41,903 bases of DNA from contig NZ_NMQT01000089.1 in NCBI RefSeq assembly GCF_002234405.1, positions 1-41,903 of the forward strand. Reading direction: 5' to 3'. Each line of letters starts with the position of its first letter. Position 1 is the first letter of the stretch. The translations under genes and the position numbers were made by a program. Of this stretch, positions 8,095 to 14,668 are shown piece after piece. This DNA comes from Amycolatopsis thailandensis (lineage in GTDB: Bacteria > Actinomycetota > Actinomycetes > Mycobacteriales > Pseudonocardiaceae). The notes beneath the pieces were generated by a model. The model was given only the letters and a program-made list of their open reading frames with translations, had not been told where the DNA came from and did no database searches.

Positions 8095-9273
8095 TCAACG
8101 GGCAACGGGTTCCGAGACCTCCTCGCGTTTCCGCGCCCGCGCCGCGGCCACCGCGGACGGAACGATCAGCGCGGCGGTCAGCCCGACGAACAGGAACGAG
8201 ACCGAAAGCGACGTCACCTGTGCGATCCCGCCGATCAGCGGTGGCCCGGCGAGGAAGCCGGTGTAGGCGATCGCCGTGACGAAGGCCAGTTCCCGCTCGC
8301 CTCCGGTGCCGTCGGCGCGTTTGCCCGACGCCCCCGCGAGGCTCAACGCGATCGGGAAGGCCGCGGCCAGCCCGGCACCCGCCAGCGCGAAGCCGACGAA
8401 CCCGAACACGGGAAGCGGCGCAAGCGCGGCGAGCACGAGCCCGGCGGCGGCGATCCCCGCGCCCACCGCCAGCGCGCGGGTGGCGCCGAAGCGATTCTGA
8501 AGCCAGGCACCCGCGAGCCTGGCCAGCGCCATGGCCAGGGCGAATCCGGAGTAGGCGAAGGCCGCGGCGCCGTCGCCGACCCCGTGCACGGACGTCATCA
8601 GCAGGGCGGACCAGTCCGAACTGGCGCCTTCCGCGATCGCCGAGAACAGCGCGATGGCGGCCAGCAGCCAGAGGACGGGGCGTTTGACCGGGGCCACGCG
8701 CGGCTTTTCGACGGGTCCGGCGTGTTCGGGCCGCGCGCCGGGCACGGCCACGATGACGAAGGCGAGCACGACGAGCGCGGCCAACGCGGCCACGGTGAGA
8801 TGCCGCCCCGGCGACCATTGGTGCGACGCGGCGAATCCGGCGGCGACGGAACCCGCCAGCGCGCCGAAGCTGAACCCGGCGTGCAGGACCGGCATGATGG
8901 CCTGCCCGGACCGGCGCTCCACTTCGACACCCGCGACGTTCATCGCGACGTCCAGCGCGCCGACGCTCGCGCCGAGGACGAACAACGCCCCGGCGAGCAG
9001 CACGACCGCCGTCGAGAAACCGATCATCGGCAGCGCGGCGCAGGCGATGATCGTGCTGCCCGCGACCACGGCGCGGGCGCCGTGCCGCTCGATGAGCCGC
9101 CCCGAAACCGACGCCGCGATCAGCATGCCGACGCTGGCGCCCAGCAGGGCCAGGCCGAAGACACCCGGTGAGGCGTTCACCCTTTCCGACAGCGCCGGAG
9201 TCCGCGGTGCCCAGGAGCCGAGCGCGGCCCCGTTGAGCGCGAACACGACGAAAACGGCCGTACGGTCACGCAT
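8095..9273 (-). CDS. MFS transporter under LacI-family control
   Basis: A 392-residue, 12-segment major facilitator protein from ATG 9273, with AAGGAGA upstream. An in-frame ATG at 9336 would place the LacI operator inside the gene and is rejected. Segments show the MFS A-loop type sequence SGRLIERHGAR between helices 2 and 3, and a central loop around residue 195. The nearest type I recognise is the YbjJ-like single-substrate carrier or exporter group; the substrate is unknown. The divergent LacI-type regulator and the palindrome in the shared promoter suggest induction by a sugar-like effector. Confidence 0.85.
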   Translation of the reverse strand: MRDRTAVFVVFALNGAALGSWAPRTPALSERVNASPGVFGLALLGASVGMLIAASVSGRLIERHGARAVVAGSTIIACAALPMIGFSTAVVLLAGALFVLGASVGALDVAMNVAGVEVERRSGQAIMPVLHAGFSFGALAGSVAAGFAASHQWSPGRHLTVAALAALVVLAFVIVAVPGARPEHAGPVEKPRVAPVKRPVLWLLAAIALFSAIAEGASSDWSALLMTSVHGVGDGAAAFAYSGFALAMALARLAGAWLQNRFGATRALAVGAGIAAAGLVLAALAPLPVFGFVGFALAGAGLAAAFPIALSLAGASGKRADGTGGERELAFVTAIAYTGFLAGPPLIGGIAQVTSLSVSFLFVGLTAALIVPSAVAAARARKREEVSEPVAR

Positions 9274-9313
9274 AGACCCCAGTCTCCTTCCGGTTCTTGT
9301 TCCCCCAGAATGA

Positions 9314-9327
9314 CTTAAGCGCTTCAG
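9314..9327. promoter_or_regulatory. LacI-family operator upstream of the MFS gene
   Basis: CTTAAGCGCTTCAG is a 14-base near-palindrome (one mismatched pair) around a central CG. This is the usual form of LacI/GalR-family operators. It lies 41 bases upstream of the MFS start and about 100 bases from the LacI gene, so repression of the carrier is the simplest reading. Confidence 0.6.
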
Positions 9328-9351
9328 AAAGTCCATCGGTCCTGACCGCGA

Positions 9352-9416
9352 CTAGGCGCTGTCCGGTAAGTCCGTTCGCGCGAAGACCGCGGACGGACTT
9401 ACCGGACAGCGCCTAG
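9352..9416. repeat. Perfect long hairpin in the divergent MFS-lacI intergenic region
   Basis: Arms 9352-9375 and 9393-9416 are perfectly complementary over 24 bp. Four more pairs and a G-T pair inside leave a 7-base loop. It ends 9 bases before the lacI start codon, between two divergent starts, so it cannot terminate either gene. It is either a mobile palindromic repeat or a structured leader for lacI. Confidence 0.7.
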
Positions 9417-9425
9417 ACTGCGCCG

Positions 9426-10505
9426 GTGACCAGCACCCGACGGCGAAGGCCGACGTTGGACGATGTCGCCGACGCCGTCGGGGTGTCGCGGGCGACCGTC
9501 TCCAACGCCTACAACCGGCCCGATCAGCTGTCCGCCCAGCTGCGGGAAGAGGTGCTTCGCGCGGCCAAGAAGATCGGTTACGCGGGGCCGAACCCGACGG
9601 CGCGCAGCCTGGCCACCAGCCGCACCGGCGCGATCGCCGTCCTGCTCGACACGAATCTCTCGACGGCGTTCTCGGATCCCGCTCTGTCGCTCACCCTCGA
9701 CGCGCTCTCGACCGTCGTCGACCCCGAAGGCCACGCTCTGCTGCTGCTCCCCGGCGACGGCGAGAGCGGCGGACCGCGCGCGGAGCGGATCCTGACCGCA
9801 CAGGCCGACATCGCGGTGGCGTATTCGCTGGCCGACGGCGCGCCGGCGCTGAACGCGGTCCGCGATCGCGGCCTGCCGCTGGTGGTGATCGACCAGCCGC
9901 ACATCCGCGGTTCGGCCAGGATCGGCGTGGCGGACCGGGCCGGGGCGGCCGCGGCGGCCCGGCACCTGCTGGAACTCGGGCACCGGCGGATCGGGATCTT
10001 CTCGGCACAGTGCCTCTCGGCGCCGCGCGGTGGCGAACTGAGCGCGGCGGAGGCCGGGAACAGCCGGTTCCACGACAATCGCGAGCGGATGGCCGGCTAC
10101 CTGGAGACGCTGGCCGAAGCGGGTGTCCCGGCGACGGACGTGCCGATCTGGGAGGCGTCCGGGCTCTCGGTCGAGGGCGCGCTGCCGAGCGCTTTCGGCC
10201 TGCTGGACCGGCACCCGAGACCGACGGCGTTGTTGTGCATGTCGGATCTGCTGGCGCTGGCGGCGATCTCGGCGGCCAGACATCTCGGCCTGTCGGTTCC
10301 GGGTGATCTTTCCGTCGTCGGCTTCGACGACGTCCCGCCCGCCCGCTGGTCCGAACCACCGCTGACGACCGTCCGGCAGGATCTCGCCGCCAAGGGACGG
10401 GCGGCCGGTGATCTGGTGCTGACCCTGCTGCGCGGGGAGAAGGCGCCCTCTCCCGCCGAAATCCCCGCCGAACTGGTCGTCCGGGAGTCCACCGCGCGCG
10501 TTTAG
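9426..10505 (+). CDS. LacI-family transcriptional regulator
   Basis: A 359-residue repressor from GTG 9426. The N-terminal helix-turn-helix and hinge TLDDVADAVGVSRATVS (10-26) is canonical, as is the following hinge helix with GPNPTARSLATSRTG. The rest is a periplasmic-binding-protein-like effector domain ending in the typical DVPPARWSEPPLTTVRQDL segment. It probably represses the divergent MFS gene through the CG-centred palindrome at 9314-9327. No Shine-Dalgarno sequence is evident; a long hairpin ends 9 bases upstream of the start, so translation may be leaderless or structure-controlled. The effector is unknown. Confidence 0.93.
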   Translation: MTSTRRRRPTLDDVADAVGVSRATVSNAYNRPDQLSAQLREEVLRAAKKIGYAGPNPTARSLATSRTGAIAVLLDTNLSTAFSDPALSLTLDALSTVVDPEGHALLLLPGDGESGGPRAERILTAQADIAVAYSLADGAPALNAVRDRGLPLVVIDQPHIRGSARIGVADRAGAAAAARHLLELGHRRIGIFSAQCLSAPRGGELSAAEAGNSRFHDNRERMAGYLETLAEAGVPATDVPIWEASGLSVEGALPSAFGLLDRHPRPTALLCMSDLLALAAISAARHLGLSVPGDLSVVGFDDVPPARWSEPPLTTVRQDLAAKGRAAGDLVLTLLRGEKAPSPAEIPAELVVRESTARV

Positions 10506-10543
10506 CAGCCGATTTCGGTACGCGCAAGGCGGTCCCGGTGATA

Positions 10544-10590
10544 TGTGGACAACTCGCCCCGATCGAGCGGCGGACAACTACTTATCCACA
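10544..10590. promoter_or_regulatory. Two DnaA boxes between lacI and the I36 gene
   Basis: TTGTCCACA lies on the minus strand at 10544-10552 and TTATCCACA on the plus strand at 10582-10590, so the boxes face each other. Both fit the DnaA consensus. They lie about 105-150 bases upstream of the secreted-protein start. The role is unknown; a titration site or replication-linked control is possible. Confidence 0.5.
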
Positions 10591-10693
10591 GAAGTAGAAA
10601 TGCGGGCAGACAAACCCTTCCGGGCGCGCCATCGTGGAATCACACATTCACCGACGGCCCACGAGCCGCCGATCCACGGGGGAGAACCCAGCC

Positions 10694-11083
10694 ATGCAAC
10701 GACGTTTGACGAACCTGCGCGCCCGACTCCCGCACGTGCTCCTGCTCGCCATGCTCGGCTTGCTGACCAGCACCGGGGTCGCGAGCGCCGCCACCGCGCC
10801 GCCCGCACCCGCCTGTCAGAAGGGCGAGTTCTGCGTCTGGGGCGAAGAATCTTTCGGCGGCACCGTGCATAAATTCGACTTGCGCACCTCCAATCCCGAG
10901 GAATGCATTCCGCTACCCGAAGGGTTCGACGGACATTCGTTCGTCAACCGGCTGAGCCGGGACGTGACGATTTACCAGAGCGAGGAATGCACGACGGAGG
11001 GAGATTTCATCACCTATCCGGGTGGCGGCACCTATGTACCCCAGGGACCGTTCGTGATCCGCGCCCTCAAGATCTGGGACTGA
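10694..11083 (+). CDS. Secreted peptidase inhibitor family I36 protein
   Basis: A 129-residue secreted protein from ATG 10694, preceded by GGGGGAGA. Residues 1-31 form a Sec signal peptide: basic start, hydrophobic core around HVLLLAMLGLL, likely cleavage after ASA. The mature part opens with CQKGEFCVWGEESFGG, the family I36 / SMPI-like signature. It has four cysteines (41, 47, 71, 99) for two disulfides and a beta-rich, Greek-key-like pattern ending RALKIWD. SMPI from Streptomyces inhibits metalloproteinases, but many homologues are untested. It stands alone and is followed by two hairpins. A promoter probably lies in the 188 bases after lacI, which also carry two DnaA boxes. Confidence 0.85.
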   Translation: MQRRLTNLRARLPHVLLLAMLGLLTSTGVASAATAPPAPACQKGEFCVWGEESFGGTVHKFDLRTSNPEECIPLPEGFDGHSFVNRLSRDVTIYQSEECTTEGDFITYPGGGTYVPQGPFVIRALKIWD

Positions 11084-11145
11084 CCACCCCGGCGGTTCGC
11101 GACGGTCGCTCGCGGAAGAGTCGACTCGCGACCTGCGCGAACCCT

Positions 11146-11170
11146 GGGGCCGCTCCCCCGAAGCGGCCCC
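11146..11170 (+). terminator. First hairpin after the I36 gene
   Basis: GGGGCCGCT (11146-11154) pairs with AGCGGCCCC (11162-11170) around a 7-base loop, 62 bases after the stop codon. There is no U-tract, as is common in actinomycetes. Confidence 0.6.
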
Positions 11171-11171
11171 G

Positions 11172-11213
11172 GCCCGTGAGCGCGTCACCCCGCGTCGTGA
11201 CGCGCTCACGGGC
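11172..11213 (+). terminator. Second, stronger hairpin after the I36 gene
   Basis: A perfect 16-bp stem (11172-11187 with 11198-11213) and a 10-base loop directly follow the first hairpin. Together they form a tandem terminator that insulates the tRNA gene downstream. Confidence 0.7.
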
Positions 11214-11325
11214 GTTCCAAAAAACGGTGGGCTCGACCTGAAACGATCTGGCGGTGTCGAACGATCGACAGGTTGGCGACGGCTAAGCTGCCGATGCTGG
11301 GCGACACCCAACGTCGCCGACGTCG

Positions 11326-11399
11326 GCCCTCGTAGCTCAGCTGGATAGAGCAAGAGCCTTCTAATCTCTAGGTCGCAGGTTCAAGTCCTGCCGGGGGCA
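11326..11399 (+). tRNA. tRNA-Arg(UCU) with a mismatched anticodon stem
   Basis: A 74-base cloverleaf. Acceptor arms GCCCTCG and CGGGGGC pair with one T-G wobble. The D arm is GCTC...GAGC, the anticodon loop CTTCTAA gives anticodon UCU (AGA codons), and the T arm is GCAGG-TTCAAGT-CCTGC. The discriminator is A and CCA is not encoded. The anticodon stem has only four good pairs, with a C31-U39 mismatch next to the loop, which is unusual. It could be a working but divergent copy or a decaying one. Confidence 0.85.
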
Positions 11400-11414
11400 C
11401 GCCGCCAGAGGGAA

Positions 11415-11442
11415 ACCCCTGGTCACGAAAGTGGCCAGGGGT
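11415..11442 (+). terminator. Hairpin after the tRNA gene
   Basis: ACCCCTGGTCAC and GTGGCCAGGGGT pair over 12 bp (one T-G) around a GAAA tetraloop, 15 bases after the tRNA. It probably ends the tRNA transcript. Confidence 0.7.
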
Positions 11443-11754
11443 CCCCGATCCTCATGACTCACCCTGAAGCCGCCTGCTTCAGGCTGCCATCACTGGACTT
11501 AGCGACTGTGACGTCGGCCGCCTCGCCCAGCGAGCAGTTCACGGGCCGAAGACATGGTCAAGATCCATCGAGGTTTCCCAGTTCGAGGTCAATTATCCAC
11601 TTGAACCGCCGTCCTGTCACCGGAAACGTGTTCCCAAGCCACGAACGGCTTCGACCAGCCAGAGGCCGCGCCCCGTAACGCCACGAACGCAGAAGCCACG
11701 GCATTCTCGGCGAAGTGGTCCATCGGCAGCGCCAGGCGCTATAGGTTTTGGCGC
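11443..11754. other. Gene-poor stretch downstream of the tRNA
   Basis: There are 312 bases without a convincing gene. I see an 8-bp hairpin at 11463-11483 (CCTGAAGC/GCTTCAGG) and a 13-base perfect palindrome AGCGCCAGGCGCT at 11728-11740, just upstream of the next gene. Base composition is more mixed than in the neighbours. A 44-codon minus-strand frame starting near 11722 is not recognisable. This could be the remnant of an element once integrated at the tRNA. Confidence 0.4.
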
Positions 11755-12381
11755 ATGTACGTGCCGACGCCGACGCAGCGCGACTCTCAGCCGACCGCCG
11801 GGCCTCCCTGGTGGCTGGTCATCGGGCCCGGCTTCGCCGCGCTCATCGGCCTTTTCCTGGCCACCGTGATCTACCGCTTCGACGGCGAGTCGGCCCTGCA
11901 GATCGACCTGGGCATGTCCAGCCAGTCCCTGCTGCTGAACGGCCTCGTCTCGTACCTCGTCGCGGCCGCGATCGCCTTCCCCGCCGGTCTGCTGCTCGGC
12001 GGGCGCTTCCCGACGCCGGTGACCGTGCCCGCCATCGCCCTAATGCTCATGGGCGTGGCGCTGGTCGCCTTCGTGCCCGGCAGCGGCTTGCTCCTGGTCG
12101 GCCGGGTGCTCGGCGGACTCGGCGCGGGCGCCGTCCTCGGGGTGACCGTCGCTCTGATCCGGCGGCTCCACTCCGGCCGCGGCGCCGCGGCCGGAGTCAC
12201 GGCGGGCCTCGGTGTCCTCGCCTTGGTGATCGCGCCTGTCCTCGGCGGGCTGCTCTCGGACGCCACCGGTTTCCGCGTGGTGTTCGTGGTGGCCGCGCTG
12301 TTCGTGCTCGTCGCGCTCGTCGTCGCCGGAGTCCTCGGCATCGTCGCCTTGGTCAAGGTGAAGACACCGGCGCGCCCCTGA
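11755..12381 (+). CDS. Half-length MFS-like membrane protein
   Basis: A 208-residue protein from ATG 11755 with six hydrophobic segments: about 20-38, 60-82, 90-108, 112-134, 143-163 and 170-198. It looks like one MFS half. GRVLGGLGAGAVLGVTVALI resembles the conserved helix-4 region, followed by a short cytoplasmic loop and a helix-5 style GLGVLALVIAPVLGGLL. It is half the usual 400 residues and ends cleanly on a basic tail, so it is either a dimerising half-transporter or a degenerate carrier. A perfect palindrome lies 14 bases upstream of the start. The stop is 3 bases from the end of the convergent MarR gene. Confidence 0.7.
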   Translation: MYVPTPTQRDSQPTAGPPWWLVIGPGFAALIGLFLATVIYRFDGESALQIDLGMSSQSLLLNGLVSYLVAAAIAFPAGLLLGGRFPTPVTVPAIALMLMGVALVAFVPGSGLLLVGRVLGGLGAGAVLGVTVALIRRLHSGRGAAAGVTAGLGVLALVIAPVLGGLLSDATGFRVVFVVAALFVLVALVVAGVLGIVALVKVKTPARP

Positions 12382-12384
12382 CCT

Positions 12385-12795
12385 TCAGCTGCCGAGACTC
12401 CGCAACGCCGCGAGCAGTTCGTCCGGCACTTCGAGCCCGGCTTCCACTTCCGACACCTTCGCGGCCACGCGCCGGTGCGTCGCCCGGCCACGGGCGCTGA
12501 GGTGGACGAGCACGCGGCGCCTGTCGGCGGCGTCGACCTCGCGGTAGGCCTGCGCGGTGGTCACCAGTTTGTCGACCACCCTGGTCAGCGTCGGGGCCGT
12601 GGCCAGCGTCCGGTCGGCGAGATCGGCCATCGCGAGACCACCCTTGCCGCTCAGCGCGTCCAGCGCCAGCCACTGGTCCAGGGTGAGACCTTCTTTGGCG
12701 AGCACCTGCTCGACCCTGGCGGCGACGGCCCTGGCGGCACGGGTGAGCGAGCCGGTGACCGACATTCCGGCGGTCGCGACGCCGCGTGTCCCCAT
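12385..12795 (-). CDS. MarR-family regulator divergent from the amide locus
   Basis: A 136-residue winged-helix protein from ATG 12795 (AAGGGGACGGGAT upstream). An in-frame ATG at 12765 is possible. The MarR fold is seen in LDQWLALDALSGKGGLAMADLADRTLATAPTLTRVVDKLV and the wing DAADRRRVLVHLSARGRA. It is transcribed away from amiC, with 87 bases between the starts. A palindrome CTTCCA-GG-TGAAAG lies in that space and a similar one overlaps the amiS promoter, so this protein is the natural candidate regulator of the amide genes. MarR proteins usually release DNA on binding small ligands. Target and ligand are inferred. Confidence 0.85.
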   Translation of the reverse strand: MGTRGVATAGMSVTGSLTRAARAVAARVEQVLAKEGLTLDQWLALDALSGKGGLAMADLADRTLATAPTLTRVVDKLVTTAQAYREVDAADRRRVLVHLSARGRATHRRVAAKVSEVEAGLEVPDELLAALRSLGS

Positions 12796-12831
12796 ATCCC
12801 GTCCCCTTGCCAAAACCGGACACCCTCGCAA

Positions 12832-12847
12832 TACTTCCAGGTGAAAG
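12832..12847. promoter_or_regulatory. Candidate MarR operator between marR and amiC
   Basis: TACTTCCAGGTGAAAG contains the palindrome CTTCCA-GG-TGAAAG (five of six pairs). It overlaps or directly follows a possible amiC promoter (TTGCCA at 12807, AATACT at 12830, 17-base spacer). It matches the site at 13995-14010 at 12 of 16 bases. Confidence 0.5.
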
Positions 12848-12882
12848 CACTTTGACCTTACCGGGCCACCGCACGGAGCGCC

Positions 12883-13959
12883 ATGCCCCTACGCCTCGCC
12901 ACACGGCCCCGCGACGACATCTGGCGCGTGGCCATGGTGGTCCCGTTGCAGGGGCCCGCCGGGCTGTTCGGCCCGTCCTGCGAGGCGATCACGGAGCTGG
13001 CCGTCCACGAGCTCAACGAGTCCGGCGGCATCCTCGGCAGACAGGTCGAGGCCGAAGTGGTCGACGGCGGCCGCAGCCCAGGGCAAGTGGCCGAAGACCT
13101 GCGACGCCTGGTCGAGGGCGGGCGGGTCGACGCGGTGAGCGGCTGGCACATCTCCTCGGTCCGGAACGCGCTCGCGCCGGTGGTGGCCGACAGGATCCCG
13201 TACGTGTACACCTCGCTCTACGAAGGCGGCGAGCGGCGTTCGGGCATCTTCTGCACGGGCGAGACACCACGGTGCCAGATCGAACCGGCACTGCGCTGGC
13301 TGCGCGACCATCTCGGCGCCCGCCGCTGGTTCGTCGTCGGCGACGACTACGTCTGGCCGCACCGGTCGGCGCGGGCGATCCGGCACTACGCCAAGGATCT
13401 CGGCCTGCACATCACCGGCGAGGCGTTCGTCGGGCTCGGCGAGGGCGACATGTCCACAGTGGTCCGTTCGGTCGAACAGTCCACAAGCGACGGTGTGCTC
13501 ATGTTGCTGGTCGGACAGGACGCGGTCCGCTTCAATCGCGCCTTCGCCGCACAGGGGCTCAGTGACCGCCTGATCCGCTTCAGCCCGTTGATGGAGGAGA
13601 ACATGCTCCTCGCCAGCGGCGCGCACGCCACCGGCGGCCTCTACGTCTCCGCCGCCTACTTCCGTTCCATGGTCACCGCCGACGCGATGGACCTGCTCGG
13701 CCGCTACGTCGACCGCAACGGTCCCGGCGCGCCGGCCCTGAACAACGCCGCCGAATCCTGTTACGAGGGACTGCACACGCTGGCGGAACTCGTCCGCCGG
13801 GCGGGAACACCGGAACTGCCCGCGCTCAACGCGGCGATCGACGGCGTCGCCTACCACGGCCCGCGCGGCACGATCGAGTTCCGCGGGCAGCAGGCCGACC
13901 AGCACGTCCACCTCGCGGTCGCCGACGGCTACGACTTCGAAGTCCTCACCCGGCTGTAG
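12883..13959 (+). CDS. amiC: AmiC-like cytosolic amide-binding sensor protein
   Basis: A 358-residue protein with the fold of branched-chain amino acid / amide binding proteins: VAMVVPLQGPAGLFGPSC at the start, LNESGGILGRQV, and GPRGTIEFR near the end. It has no signal peptide or lipobox, so it stays in the cytosol. That is the hallmark of AmiC, the ligand sensor of the Pseudomonas amidase operon, and not of ABC-transport receptors. It precedes amiS and amiE by 85 bases, with a separate promoter in the gap. In Pseudomonas AmiC controls the antiterminator AmiR; no AmiR is present here and a MarR gene is divergent instead. Confidence 0.82.
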   Translation: MPLRLATRPRDDIWRVAMVVPLQGPAGLFGPSCEAITELAVHELNESGGILGRQVEAEVVDGGRSPGQVAEDLRRLVEGGRVDAVSGWHISSVRNALAPVVADRIPYVYTSLYEGGERRSGIFCTGETPRCQIEPALRWLRDHLGARRWFVVGDDYVWPHRSARAIRHYAKDLGLHITGEAFVGLGEGDMSTVVRSVEQSTSDGVLMLLVGQDAVRFNRAFAAQGLSDRLIRFSPLMEENMLLASGAHATGGLYVSAAYFRSMVTADAMDLLGRYVDRNGPGAPALNNAAESCYEGLHTLAELVRRAGTPELPALNAAIDGVAYHGPRGTIEFRGQQADQHVHLAVADGYDFEVLTRL

Positions 13960-13971
13960 AACCAGACCCTC

Positions 13972-14000
13972 TTGACTCGCTCCGGCACACCACATACTTT
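13972..14000 (+). promoter_or_regulatory. Sigma-70-type promoter for amiS-amiE
   Basis: TTGACT (13972-13977), a 17-base spacer and TACTTT (13995-14000) form a near-consensus promoter in the gap after amiC. The -10 element lies inside the palindrome at 13995-14010, so a bound repressor would block it. Confidence 0.65.
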
Positions 14001-14010
14001 CATTTGAAAT
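13995..14010. promoter_or_regulatory. Candidate MarR operator over the amiS -10 element
   Basis: TACTTTCATTTGAAAT holds the palindrome TTTCA-TT-TGAAA. It shares its half-sites and 12 of 16 bases with the site in front of amiC. Position on the -10 element suggests repression. Confidence 0.5.
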
Positions 14011-14044
14011 TATTCCACGTGATGCACGTTACGCGGAGGTGAGC

Positions 14045-14668
14045 ATGGGCAACGTGGGCCTGCTCTACGTCGGCGCCGCCTTGATGATCAACGGCCTGAT
14101 GTTGCTCGGCCGGATACCGCCACGGTCGGCGGCGGTGCTGAACCTGTTCGTCGGCGCGCTGCAATGCGTCACCCCGACCGTGCTGATCGTCCAGGCGAAC
14201 GGGAATCCGGACGCGGTCCTCGCCGCGTCCGGGCTGTACCTGTTCGGTTTCACCTACCTGTACGTCGGCATCGCGAACCTCGCCGGCCTGGAGCCGGAAG
14301 GCATCGGCTGGTTCTCGCTCTTCGTGGCGGGCGCCGCCGTGGTGTACGCGGGAATCGCGTTCTGGCGCGACGACGATCCGGTGTTCGGTGTCATCTGGCT
14401 GTCCTGGGCGCTGCTGTGGACCTTGTTCTTCCTGGTGCTCGGTCTCGGCATGGAGCGGCTGACCCGGTTCACCGGGTGGACCGTGCTGCTGCTCAGCCAG
14501 CCGACCTGCACGGTGCCCGCCTTCCTCGGCCTGACCGGCGCCTATCGCAGCGACGCCGGGACGGCGTTGCTGGCGGCCGCGATCGCGGTGGCACTGATCG
14601 CGACGGCCGGTTCCCTCGACGTCCTGAAAAACCGTTCCGAGAAAAGGAGTCTTCATGCGACACGGTGA
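14045..14668 (+). CDS. amiS: AmiS/UreI-family amide channel
   Basis: A 207-residue membrane protein with six or seven hydrophobic segments. I place the start at ATG 14045 because GGAGG lies five bases before it; GTG 14039 is too close to that site. The sequence fits the AmiS/UreI family, which forms small hexameric channels for urea or short-chain amides. FVGALQCVTPTVLIVQA and LYLFGFTYLYVGIANL are family-like stretches. The gene ends inside amiE (14-base overlap), so the two are translationally coupled. It probably admits the substrate of the downstream amidase. Confidence 0.9.
   Translation: MGNVGLLYVGAALMINGLMLLGRIPPRSAAVLNLFVGALQCVTPTVLIVQANGNPDAVLAASGLYLFGFTYLYVGIANLAGLEPEGIGWFSLFVAGAAVVYAGIAFWRDDDPVFGVIWLSWALLWTLFFLVLGLGMERLTRFTGWTVLLLSQPTCTVPAFLGLTGAYRSDAGTALLAAAIAVALIATAGSLDVLKNRSEKRSLHATR

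Noticed and set aside
11454..11678. 74-codon plus-strand frame after the tRNA
   Set aside because: No ribosome-binding site, no recognisable features, includes a hairpin near its start.
12883..13959. AmiC homologue as an ABC-transport binding protein
   Set aside because: No signal peptide or lipobox and no permease or ATPase genes nearby.
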